From assembly GCF_000768355.1 (NCBI RefSeq), contig NZ_AVPU01000002.1, forward strand, positions 182,443-246,442: DNA of 64,000 nucleotides, given 5' to 3'. Made by a program: the position numbers and the translations under genes. The stretch is from Lysobacter daejeonensis GH1-9. Its GTDB lineage: Bacteria; Pseudomonadota; Gammaproteobacteria; Xanthomonadales; Xanthomonadaceae. Below are positions 18,830-26,688 of this stretch, piece by piece (position 1 is the stretch's first letter; the number at the start of each line of letters is the position of its first letter). The notes beneath the pieces are model-generated. The model worked only from the letters and a program-made list of their open reading frames with translations, had not been told where the DNA came from and searched no databases.

Positions 18830-20056
18830 TCAGTCGGCGGCGACGATGGCCAGGCGCGGCGCGGGGCGGACCTCGCGGCGCACGCTCCACAGCACGATCG
18901 CCAGGCCGGCCAGGGTCACCACCGCCGCGGTCCATGGCACGGCGCCCAGCCCCGGGCCGCGCGCGATCACCACGCCACCCAGCCACGCGCCGATCGCATT
19001 GCCGAGGTTGAAGGCGGCAATGTTGAAGCTCGATGCCAAGTTCTCACCCGCACCCTGCGCCTGTTGCAGCACGCGCAACTGCAGGGGCGCGACGGTGGCG
19101 AAGGCGGCGGCGCCGAGCAGCCCGGTGAACACCACCGCGGCGATCGGGTCGCGCACGGCGAAGGTCATCACCCCCAGCACCACGGCCAGCAGCGCGAGCG
19201 AGCCGATCAGGGTCGGCAGCAGGCGGCGGTCGGCGAGCCGGCCTCCGATCAGGTTGCCGGCGATCATGCCGACGCCGAACACCAGCAGGATCGGCGAAAC
19301 CGCGCTTTCGCTGAAGCCGCTGATCTCGGTCAGAATCGGCTGGATGTAAGTGAACACCGCGAACACGCCGGCGTAGCCGAGCACCGTCGCGGCCAGGCCA
19401 AGCAGCACCTGCGGGCGGCCGAGCACCTTGACCTCCTCGCGGATCGCGATGCCTTGGCGGTCACCGTGGTCCTTCGGCACCAGGGTCGCGATCACCGCGG
19501 TGGCGATCACGCCGATCACGGCCACCGCCCAGAACGTCGCGCGCCAGCCCAGGTGCAGGCCGAGCCACGCGCCGGCGGGCACGCCCAGCAGCGTCGCCAC
19601 GGTAAGGCCGGTGAACATGATCGAGATCGCCGAGGCCTTGCGGTCCGGCGCGACCAGCCCGGTGGCGACCACCGCGCCGATGCCGAAGAAGGTGCCGTGC
19701 GCGAGCGAGGTCAACACCCGCGCCGCCATCAGCACCTCGTAGTTGGGTGCCAGCGCACAGGCGAGGTTGCCGAGGGTGAAGATCACCATCAGCGCGACCA
19801 GCGCCGCTTTGCGCGGCAGCTTGCCGGTCGCCGCGGTCAGTAGTGGCGCGCCGACAAACACGCCCAGCGCATAGCCGGAGATTAGCAGCCCGGCGGCGGC
19901 GATGGTCACCTTGAGGTCGGCCGCGACCTGCATCAGCAGGCCCATGATCACGAACTCGGTGGTGCCGATGCCGAATGCGCCGATGGTCAACGCGTACAGC
20001 GCGGGCGGGATGCGGGCGCCGCCGGGGGCGGCCGGGGAGGGGGAGGAGGGGTGCAT
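18830..20056 (-). CDS. MFS transporter, DHA1/AraJ-like family
   Basis: 408-residue inner-membrane major facilitator with about 12 hydrophobic segments. Family signatures include GTTEFVIMGLL in the first helix, and GYALGVFVGAPLL and LPRKAALV around the loop 2-3 motif A. The YdhP/AraJ-like subfamily exports arabinose polymers, drugs or other small molecules. The ATG at 20056 gives the usual N-terminus; an upstream in-frame extension begins with no recognisable features. It is divergent from a LysR-type regulator 97 bp away, a standard arrangement in which the regulator controls the exporter. Confidence 0.88.
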   Translation of the reverse strand: MHPSSPSPAAPGGARIPPALYALTIGAFGIGTTEFVIMGLLMQVAADLKVTIAAAGLLISGYALGVFVGAPLLTAATGKLPRKAALVALMVIFTLGNLACALAPNYEVLMAARVLTSLAHGTFFGIGAVVATGLVAPDRKASAISIMFTGLTVATLLGVPAGAWLGLHLGWRATFWAVAVIGVIATAVIATLVPKDHGDRQGIAIREEVKVLGRPQVLLGLAATVLGYAGVFAVFTYIQPILTEISGFSESAVSPILLVFGVGMIAGNLIGGRLADRRLLPTLIGSLALLAVVLGVMTFAVRDPIAAVVFTGLLGAAAFATVAPLQLRVLQQAQGAGENLASSFNIAAFNLGNAIGAWLGGVVIARGPGLGAVPWTAAVVTLAGLAIVLWSVRREVRPAPRLAIVAAD

Positions 20057-20134
20057 GGCGGGGTTCCGGGGAGGAAGGGCGCCAGTCTGGTTCGTTGCAC
20101 CTTCGCCAGAAACCGGGCATATGTGCAAACACTT

Positions 20135-20149
20135 TCAATGAGTGATTGA
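20135..20149. promoter_or_regulatory. Candidate LysR-type operator between the MFS and LysR genes
   Basis: TCAAT-N5-ATTGA is a perfect inverted repeat that ends 4 bp before the LysR ATG and lies in the 97-bp divergent gap. LysR proteins usually bind such interrupted dyads near their own start. Assignment is by position only. Confidence 0.35.
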
Positions 20150-20153
20150 GAAT

Positions 20154-21062
20154 ATGGATCGGATCGGCGACATCGCCCTGTTCCTGCGGGTGCTGGACCT
20201 GGGCTCGATCAGCGCCGCCGCGCGCAGCCTGGACCTGTCGGTGGCGGTGGCCAGCCAGCGCCTGAAGCGGCTGGAGCGCGACCTGGGGGTGCGCCTGCTG
20301 CACCGGACCACCCGCCAGCTGCATCCCACGCCCGAAGGCCTGCTGTTGGCCGAGCAGGGCCGGCCGCTGGTCGAGGACCTGGATGCACTGGCCGATGGCC
20401 TGCGCCGCACCGGCAGCGGCGTGGCAGGCACCCTGCGAGTGACCATGTCCTCGACGTTCGGCCGGCTGTACGTCTCGCCGCTGCTGCCCGAATTCCTGGC
20501 CCGGCACCCGGCGGTGCGGGTCAGCGTCGACCTCAACGACCTCAAGGTCGATCTGGTGAGCGCGGGCATGGACCTGGCGATCCGCATCGGCACGCTCGAC
20601 GACTCCAGCCTGGTCGCGCGCCAGATTGCGACCAACCGGCGCCTGCTGTGCGCCTCGCCGGCGTATCTGGGCGCGCACGGCACGCCGCAGACGCCGGCCG
20701 ACCTGGCCGCGCATCAGTGCCTGCTGCTGGTCGGCAGCCAAGGCCGGCAGGACGTGTGGCGGCTACAGGATGGCCACGGTGAAGTCGCGGTGCGGGTAAG
20801 CGGCCGCCTCGAGAGCAACCAGGGCGAACTGCTGCGCGACGCGGCGGTTGCCGGACTCGGCATCGCGCTGCACTCCACCTGGCACGTGCATGACGACCTG
20901 CGCGTCGGCCGCCTGTTGCGCGTGCTGCCGGACTACCCGCTGGCCGACACCGGGATCCACGCGGTCATGCCCCAACGGCGGCTGGTGCCACCGCGGGTGC
21001 GCGCGTTCGTCGATTTCCTGGCGGAGCGCCTGGGTGGGGTTCCGCCGTGGGAGCAGGAGTGA
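20154..21062 (+). CDS. LysR-family transcriptional regulator
   Basis: 302-residue DNA-binding regulator. The N-terminal winged helix reads DIALFLRVLDLGSISAAARS, then LDLSVAVASQRLKRLE, followed by LGVRLLHRTTR. The C-terminal part is the periplasmic-binding-protein-like effector domain. The ATG at 20154 is preferred to a GTG 12 bp earlier, since family proteins begin MDRIGDIALF-like. It probably controls the divergent MFS exporter and DJ-1 protein. The effector is unknown. Confidence 0.92.
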   Translation: MDRIGDIALFLRVLDLGSISAAARSLDLSVAVASQRLKRLERDLGVRLLHRTTRQLHPTPEGLLLAEQGRPLVEDLDALADGLRRTGSGVAGTLRVTMSSTFGRLYVSPLLPEFLARHPAVRVSVDLNDLKVDLVSAGMDLAIRIGTLDDSSLVARQIATNRRLLCASPAYLGAHGTPQTPADLAAHQCLLLVGSQGRQDVWRLQDGHGEVAVRVSGRLESNQGELLRDAAVAGLGIALHSTWHVHDDLRVGRLLRVLPDYPLADTGIHAVMPQRRLVPPRVRAFVDFLAERLGGVPPWEQE

Positions 21063-21069
21063 GTGGCGT

Positions 21070-21723
21070 TCAGCGGTGCAACCGATACACCACTGTCTCC
21101 AATGCCGTAACCCCCTCGGCCACGAACTGGGGCTGCTGCGCCAGGATGTCCCGCCGCTCCAGCGTCTCGATCTGCCAGATCTCGCCGTACAACGCCCGCA
21201 CCTCATCCTCGACGACCGAGAACGGGGGGCCTTCCTTCTCGTGTTGCGGGTATTCCAGCGTGATCAGCAGTCCCCTGCAGCGGCCGGGCAGGCGCGCGTA
21301 CAACTCACGAGCGTAGCGCTCGCGCATCGGCGGCGGCAGCGCGATCAACGCCGCGCGGTCGAACACCGCGTCGCACGTGGCAAGGAGCCCCGCGTCCAGG
21401 GTGAACGCATCCCCACACACCAGCTCGATCTCGCCCGAACGGTAGTGGCGGCCGTAGGGCGATTCGGTGATGGTGTAGGGCAGGTCGTTCTCGGTGAAGA
21501 ACTGCTCCACCGCCACGCGCGACAGCTCCACGCCCAGCACGCGGTAGCCCTGCGACGCGAACCACAGCATGTCCAGCGACTTGCCCGCCAGCGGTACGAA
21601 CACTCGCGAACCGGGTGCGATGCCCAGCGACGGCCAATGCTTGAGCATCAGCGGCGTCGCCTTGTCCTGGTGGAAGCCGATGCGGCCTTCATGCCAACGG
21701 TCGTGCCAGAACTCCGGTTCCAT
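21070..21723 (-). CDS. tpm: Thiopurine S-methyltransferase family protein
   Basis: S-adenosylmethionine-dependent methyltransferase of the bacterial TPMT family, which methylates thiopurines and selenium or tellurium compounds. The 217-residue length fits. The signature MEPEFWHDRWHEGRIGFHQ opens the protein, followed by VFVPLAGKSLDMLW (SAM site), GVELS, and FDRAALIALPP. A GAGGAG Shine-Dalgarno precedes the ATG. It is convergent with the LysR gene, 7 bp apart, and downstream of parC with a 105-bp gap. Role in the cell probably detoxification. Confidence 0.94.
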   Translation of the reverse strand: MEPEFWHDRWHEGRIGFHQDKATPLMLKHWPSLGIAPGSRVFVPLAGKSLDMLWFASQGYRVLGVELSRVAVEQFFTENDLPYTITESPYGRHYRSGEIELVCGDAFTLDAGLLATCDAVFDRAALIALPPPMRERYARELYARLPGRCRGLLITLEYPQHEKEGPPFSVVEDEVRALYGEIWQIETLERRDILAQQPQFVAEGVTALETVVYRLHR

Positions 21724-21828
21724 TCGTGCTCCTCGTCAGTGGGTGGAGGCGTGTGTCAGAGGCGCGCCGCCGTGCAATGGATGCACGACAATCTCAAGCG
21801 CGGCGTGGCGCGGGTTACGGTCGAATCG

Positions 21829-24072
21829 TCAGCCGACATCGAGGCCATCCACCTTCTGCCAACCCCGCGGCAACAATCCACCGCGCGTCGCACGCGCACC
21901 GACATACGCCTCCAGGTCCTTCCACGATAGCGACATCGTGCGCGCCCCGGACTTCACCGTCAGCATGCCGCCCGCCGGGACCACCGCCACCGCCACCACG
22001 CGTTCCGTGCCCAGCTTCGCCTTCGGAATGTCGATCAGCTTGTTGCCCTTGCCCTTGTCCAGCTCGGGCAACTCGGCCACCGGGAACGCCAGCAGGTGGC
22101 CGACGTTGGTCACCGCGACCACGCGATCCTGGTCCAGCGCACCTACGGCCGCGGGTTGCAGCACCTTGGCGCCCGGTGTCAGCGACAGCATCGCCTTGCC
22201 GGCCTTGTTGCGACCAGTGAGGTTCTCGAAACGGGTGACGAAGCCGTACCCGTGCGAGGACGCCAATACGAAACGGTCGTCATCGGCGCCGCTGGCCAGC
22301 GTCTGGAACGACGCGCCCGCGGCTGGCGAGAACCGCCCGGTCAACGGCTCGCCATTGCCACGCGCGGAGGGCAGCGAATGGACCACTGTCGAATACGCAC
22401 GGCCGGTGGAGTCGAGGAATGCCACCTGCTGCGTGCTGCGCGCCTTGGCTGCGCCGAGCAGGCCGTCGCCCTCGCGATAGCTCAGTCCGCCAGCATCAAT
22501 GTCGTGGCCCTTGGCCGCGCGCACCCAGCCCTTCTCGCTGAGCACCACGGTCATCGGTTCGCTGGGCACCAGTTCGGATTCGGAGATGGCCTGTGCCGCG
22601 CCACGGGCGACCAGCGGCGAGCGGCGCGCGTCGCCGAACTTCTTGGCGTCGGCCAGCAGCTCATCCTTCACGAGCTTGCGTAGCTTGGCCTTGCTTTCCA
22701 GCGTGGCCTGGATGCGGTCGCGCTCGGCGATCAGCTCGGCTTCCTCGCCACGGATCTTCATCTCCTCCAGGCGCGCCAGCTGGCGCAGCCGGGTCTCAAG
22801 GATGTAGTCGGTCTGCTCCTCGGTCAGCCCGAAGCGCGCCATCAGCACGGCCTTGGGCTCATCCTCGGTGCGGATGATGCGGATCACCTCGTCCAGGTTG
22901 AGGAAAGCGACCAGCAAGCCGGCCAACAGGTGCAGGCGGCGCTCGACCTTGTCCAGGCGGTGCTTGAGGCGGCGCGTGACCGTGTCGGTGCGGAAGTGCA
23001 GCCACTCGCTCAGGAACTGCTTCAGCCCCTTCACCTGCGGGCGGCCGTCCAGGCCGATCACGTTGAAGTTGACCCGGTAGCTCTTCTCCAGGTCGGTGGT
23101 GGCGAACAGGTGACCCATCAGCTGGTCGGTGTCCACGCGGTTGCTGCGCGTGACCAGCACGATGCGGGTGGGATTGGCGTGGTCGGACTCGTCGCGCAGG
23201 TCCTCCAGCCACGGCAGCTTCTTCGCGCGCATCTGCGTGGCGATCTGCTCGATCACCTTGCCCGGCGAGGCCTGGTAAGGCAGTGCGGTGACGACGATGT
23301 TGTTGCCGTCCTTCTCGTATACCGCGCGGGCGCGCACGCTGCCCAGCCCGGTCTCGTACATCTGCAGCAGGTCGGCGCGCGGGGTGATGATCTCGGCCGT
23401 GGTCGGGTAGTCCGGGCCGAGCACGTGCTCGCACAGGTCGCGGGTGGTCGCGTCCGGGTCGTCGAGCAGGCGCACGCAGGCGCTGACCACTTCATTGAGG
23501 TTGTGCGGCGGCACGTCGGTGGCCATGCCCACCGCGATGCCGGTGGTGCCGTTGAGCAGCAGGTGCGGCAGGCGCGCCGGCATCCACGAGGGCTCTTCCA
23601 GCGTGCCGTCGAAGTTGGGCGTCCAGTCCACCGTGCCCTGGCCCAGCTCGCCCAACAACACTTCGGCGATGGGGGTCAGCTTGGACTCGGTGTAGCGCAT
23701 CGCCGCGAACGACTTCGGGTCGTCGGTGGAGCCGAAGTTGCCCTGGCCCTCCACCAGCGGATAGCGGTACGAGAACGGCTGCGCCATCAGCACCATCGCC
23801 TCGTAGCAAGCGCTGTCGCCATGCGGGTGGTACTTGCCGATGACGTCGCCGACGGTGCGTGCGGACTTCTTCGGCTTGGAGGCGGCGTTCAGCCCCAGCT
23901 CGCTCATCGAATAGATGATGCGGCGCTGCACCGGCTTGAGCCCGTCGCCCAGGAAGGGCAGGGCGCGGTCGAGCACCACGTACATCGAGTAGTCGAGGTA
24001 GGCGCGTTCGGCGTACTCGCGCAGCGGGATCTGCTCGAAGCCGTGGAAGGCCGGGCGTACGGAATCATTCAT
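21829..24072 (-). CDS. parC: DNA topoisomerase IV subunit A
   Basis: Breaks and rejoins DNA to unlink daughter chromosomes, with ParE. The 747-residue protein has the catalytic Tyr127 in AAMRYTES, the quinolone-resistance region [12 protein letters not shown] with Ser87 and Glu91 in the drug-sensitive state, [17 protein letters not shown] loop residues, and a C-terminal beta-pinwheel domain. Length (E. coli 752) and the ParC-type C-terminus separate it from GyrA. It starts with [20 protein letters not shown]. No partner parE lies in the window. Confidence 0.95.
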   Translation of the reverse strand: MNDSVRPAFHGFEQIPLREYAERAYLDYSMYVVLDRALPFLGDGLKPVQRRIIYSMSELGLNAASKPKKSARTVGDVIGKYHPHGDSACYEAMVLMAQPFSYRYPLVEGQGNFGSTDDPKSFAAMRYTESKLTPIAEVLLGELGQGTVDWTPNFDGTLEEPSWMPARLPHLLLNGTTGIAVGMATDVPPHNLNEVVSACVRLLDDPDATTRDLCEHVLGPDYPTTAEIITPRADLLQMYETGLGSVRARAVYEKDGNNIVVTALPYQASPGKVIEQIATQMRAKKLPWLEDLRDESDHANPTRIVLVTRSNRVDTDQLMGHLFATTDLEKSYRVNFNVIGLDGRPQVKGLKQFLSEWLHFRTDTVTRRLKHRLDKVERRLHLLAGLLVAFLNLDEVIRIIRTEDEPKAVLMARFGLTEEQTDYILETRLRQLARLEEMKIRGEEAELIAERDRIQATLESKAKLRKLVKDELLADAKKFGDARRSPLVARGAAQAISESELVPSEPMTVVLSEKGWVRAAKGHDIDAGGLSYREGDGLLGAAKARSTQQVAFLDSTGRAYSTVVHSLPSARGNGEPLTGRFSPAAGASFQTLASGADDDRFVLASSHGYGFVTRFENLTGRNKAGKAMLSLTPGAKVLQPAAVGALDQDRVVAVTNVGHLLAFPVAELPELDKGKGNKLIDIPKAKLGTERVVAVAVVPAGGMLTVKSGARTMSLSWKDLEAYVGARATRGGLLPRGWQKVDGLDVG

Positions 24073-24174
24073 TGGGCAAAACCGGTCATGCGGAGGCGGT
24101 GCGCTCGCTCGGGTGTCCCGGCGATTCTAACCGCCGGCCCGGCCGTCGGGCCGGGGCGGTGACGATATGCGGCA

Positions 24175-24197
24175 GCGGTCGCAAACACTGCGACCGC
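24175..24197. other. Inverted repeat between rnk and parC
   Basis: A perfect 9-bp stem (24175-24183 with 24189-24197) with a 5-nt loop lies downstream of rnk and upstream of parC. There is no U-run on either side, so it may be a factor-dependent end or a structural element. Confidence 0.35.
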
Positions 24198-24222
24198 CGT
24201 GGCCGCAAACGGCGCGCGAGGC

Positions 24223-24639
24223 TCAGCGGGTGAAGTCGCCGGCGGCCTCGGGCTGGTACTGGATCGACAGCACGCGCAGGCGGATGGTGCGGCCGCCCGG
24301 GATGGGCCACTCGATGCTGTCGCCGATGCGCAGGCCGAGCAGGGCGCTGCCGACCGGGGCGAGGATGGACACCTTGTCGGCGCTGCCATCGGCATCGCGC
24401 GGGAACACCAGGGTCATTTCGCGTTCTTCGCCGCTGTTCTCATCCAGGAAGCGGGCGGTGGAATTCATGGTGATGACGTCGGCGGGCATCTGGGCTGGCT
24501 CGACGATCTCGGCGCGTTCCAGCTCGGCCTGCAGGGCCTGGGTGTCGTGTCCGCGCGCGATGGGGGTTTCCAGCAGCGCCTCCAGGCGCTCGCAATCGAA
24601 GCGGGAAATCAGCAAGGGGGGCGGGGTGGGCTTGGTCAC
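24223..24639 (-). CDS. rnk: Regulator of nucleoside diphosphate kinase (Rnk/GreA-like)
   Basis: 138-residue protein of the Rnk family: a short coiled N-terminus and a C-terminal GreA/GreB-type FKBP-like domain that binds RNA polymerase. Recognised by ISRFDCERLEALL, MNSTARFLDE, TLVFPRDAD and LAPVGSALLGLRIGDSIEWP. The GTG at 24639 is chosen because GGAG lies 9 nt upstream and the N-terminus then matches the family. A longer reading frame on this strand runs through the tRNA-Leu gene and is not coding. Confidence 0.9.
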   Translation of the reverse strand: MTKPTPPPLLISRFDCERLEALLETPIARGHDTQALQAELERAEIVEPAQMPADVITMNSTARFLDENSGEEREMTLVFPRDADGSADKVSILAPVGSALLGLRIGDSIEWPIPGGRTIRLRVLSIQYQPEAAGDFTR

Positions 24640-24754
24640 GCTCTTCTCCAAAAGTAGAAGCGGGCGACGCGCCGTGCGCACCGCCCGCAAGTTCACTGGT
24701 TGTGGCCAAACCGTAGCCCCGAACGGATTCTTCTTCAAGCCGACAAAAAAGGTG

Positions 24755-24784
24755 TTGACAGGGTGGGGGTGTAGTCCCAGAATA
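24755..24784 (+). promoter_or_regulatory. Promoter of tRNA-Leu
   Basis: TTGACA (24755-24760) and AGAATA (24779-24784) are separated by 18 bp and lie 36 bp before the tRNA. The -35 is a perfect consensus. Confidence 0.75.
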
Positions 24785-24820
24785 CGCGGCTCGCAAGGCA
24801 GCAACATCGCCGAACGAAAT

Positions 24821-24905
<85 letters not shown>

Positions 24906-24929
24906 AATCAAAAGGGTACATCCCTTCGC

Positions 24930-24953
24930 AAACCCCGCCAACGAGCGGGGTTT
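24930..24953 (+). terminator. Intrinsic terminator of tRNA-Leu
   Basis: A 9-bp stem (24930-24938 with 24945-24953) with loop CAACGA ends in TTTT, 24 bp after the tRNA CCA. The rest of the gap to deoD (24954-25055) shows nothing recognisable. Confidence 0.85.
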
Positions 24954-25055
24954 TGTGTTTCTGAGGTAGGGAAAACAGGCCTTCTGTTGGGGCGTCTGCG
25001 GTCGCCCACGACGCTGTCGGTCCCGCAAATCCCTCGCGTCGTCCCAAACAGCCGC

Positions 25056-25769
25056 CTAACCCGCGTCGTCGGCAAGAGCATCCAGCACCAGCGCCACCAT
25101 CGTCGAAAGGCCCTGTTCGCGCTGCTCCGGTGCCATGTGCTCGCCACGCTGCAGGTGGTCGCTGACTGCCAGCACGGATAGCGCGCGAACCCCCTCGCGC
25201 AGCGCCAGCCCATAGAGCCCGGCGGATTCCATCTCCACCCCGACAATGCGGTGACGGACCAGCCGCTCGACCAGGTGCGGATCGCCGTCGTAGAAGCTGT
25301 CCGTGCTGAACACCCCTGCTACCGAAGCGCGGATGTCCAGCTGCCCTGCTGCGTCGACAGCGGCGCGCAGCAGATCGAAGTCGGCGCACGCCGAGAGATC
25401 GTGCCCGCCGAACTGCAGCCGGTTGAATCGCGAATCGGTGCTGGCCGATTGCGCCAGCAGGATGTCCCCGAGGGCGACGTCGCCCACGCCGCCGCAGGTG
25501 CCGATGCGCACGATCCGCTTGACCCCGTGGAAACGCGCCAGCTCGGTGGCGTAGATCGCGCACGACGGGATGCCCATGCCGCTGCCCAGCACCGACACCC
25601 GCTGCCCGCGGAACGTGCCGGTGTAGCCCAGCATGTTGCGGCGGGTGTTCACTTCCATCGCACCATCGAGGAACTCGCGGGCGATGTGGCGGGCGCGCAG
25701 CGGGTCGCCCGGCAGCAGCACGGTATCGGCGATCTGGCCCGGTTCGGCGTCGAGGTGGGGTGTGCTCAT
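25056..25769 (-). CDS. deoD: Purine nucleoside phosphorylase (DeoD type)
   Basis: Phosphorolysis of purine nucleosides in salvage, cytoplasmic hexamer. The 237-residue length matches DeoD (239 in E. coli). Signatures: VLLPGDPLRARHIA, GTFRGQRVSVLGSGMGIPS, RIGTCGGV, GVEMESAGLYGLA (the Glu-Met-Glu ribose site) and SDHL. The ATG at 25769 gives the family N-terminus MSTPHLDAEPG. It follows deoC by 13 bp and forms a nucleoside catabolism operon with it. Confidence 0.95.
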   Translation of the reverse strand: MSTPHLDAEPGQIADTVLLPGDPLRARHIAREFLDGAMEVNTRRNMLGYTGTFRGQRVSVLGSGMGIPSCAIYATELARFHGVKRIVRIGTCGGVGDVALGDILLAQSASTDSRFNRLQFGGHDLSACADFDLLRAAVDAAGQLDIRASVAGVFSTDSFYDGDPHLVERLVRHRIVGVEMESAGLYGLALREGVRALSVLAVSDHLQRGEHMAPEQREQGLSTMVALVLDALADDAG

Positions 25770-25782
25770 GTGGAAGGTCGTG

Positions 25783-26523
25783 TCAGTGGATGGCGGCCAG
25801 CACCGCGGAGAACAGTGCGCTGGCACCGATGCGGAAGTGGCGTGGCGTGGCCCAGTCGGGCCCCATGCGCGTATCGGCCAATGCCAGGTACGGCGCGGCG
25901 TCGTCGAGGGTGCGGATGCCGCCGGACACTTTCAGTCCGCAATGTCCCCCGGTGGCTTCGATCGCATCCAGCATCGCGCCTGCGGCGGACAGCGTGGCGT
26001 TCACCGCGACTTTGCCGGTTGAGGTCTTGAGGAGGTCGACACCGGCCTCGATGCCGATCCGGCTGGCGCGGTGGATCAGGCTGGTTTCGCCCAGGACGCC
26101 TGTCTCCAGGATCAGCTTCAGTGGCACGTCCTTGCCGCATGCCTCGCGGCAGGCAATGACACCGTCCCTGGCGAGCGCGACGTCGCCACGCAGGAAGGCG
26201 CGGTAGTCGAACACCATGTCGATCTCTTCGGCGCCCGCGGCCAGCGCACGCCGGGTCTCGCGGTGGATGCGCTCCACGCCCCCGTTGCCTTCCGGGAAAT
26301 TCACCACGGTGGCGACCCTGATCGTGCCTTCGCCCAGGGCATGCCGTGCGGTAGTGACATGCTCCGGGTACACGCAGACCGCTGCCGGGCCAGGGCTGGC
26401 CGACACGGCTGCGGCACAGAGCGCCGCGATCTGCGCGGGCGTGTCGTCCTCGCCCAGGCTGGTCAGGTCGAGCAACGGCAGCAGCCGCAAGGCCAGGTCG
26501 AGATGGGAAGCAGGGGCAGGCAT
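25783..26523 (-). CDS. deoC: Deoxyribose-phosphate aldolase
   Basis: Cleaves 2-deoxyribose 5-phosphate to glyceraldehyde 3-phosphate and acetaldehyde. The 246-residue TIM-barrel protein carries the Schiff-base lysine in LLKTSTGK, the relay segment LKVSGGIR and the N-terminal LLDLTSLGEDD. The ATG at 26523 gives a family-length product. It is first in the deoC-deoD pair, which degrades deoxynucleosides, and is divergent from rnr. Confidence 0.95.
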   Translation of the reverse strand: MPAPASHLDLALRLLPLLDLTSLGEDDTPAQIAALCAAAVSASPGPAAVCVYPEHVTTARHALGEGTIRVATVVNFPEGNGGVERIHRETRRALAAGAEEIDMVFDYRAFLRGDVALARDGVIACREACGKDVPLKLILETGVLGETSLIHRASRIGIEAGVDLLKTSTGKVAVNATLSAAGAMLDAIEATGGHCGLKVSGGIRTLDDAAPYLALADTRMGPDWATPRHFRIGASALFSAVLAAIH

Positions 26524-26688
26524 GGCGGGGCCAATGGTGTGACCTTGGCAGGCTAGGGGGATGCGCAGGTGTCGTCCTTGATTTGCGACAACTCCGCCGC
26601 CGGCAGGCCGTGGACGCCCGCTGTGGCCAACCGCGCATCCGCCCGCACCCACACCGTCTTAATGGGGCGATGTGAGACCATCACCGGC

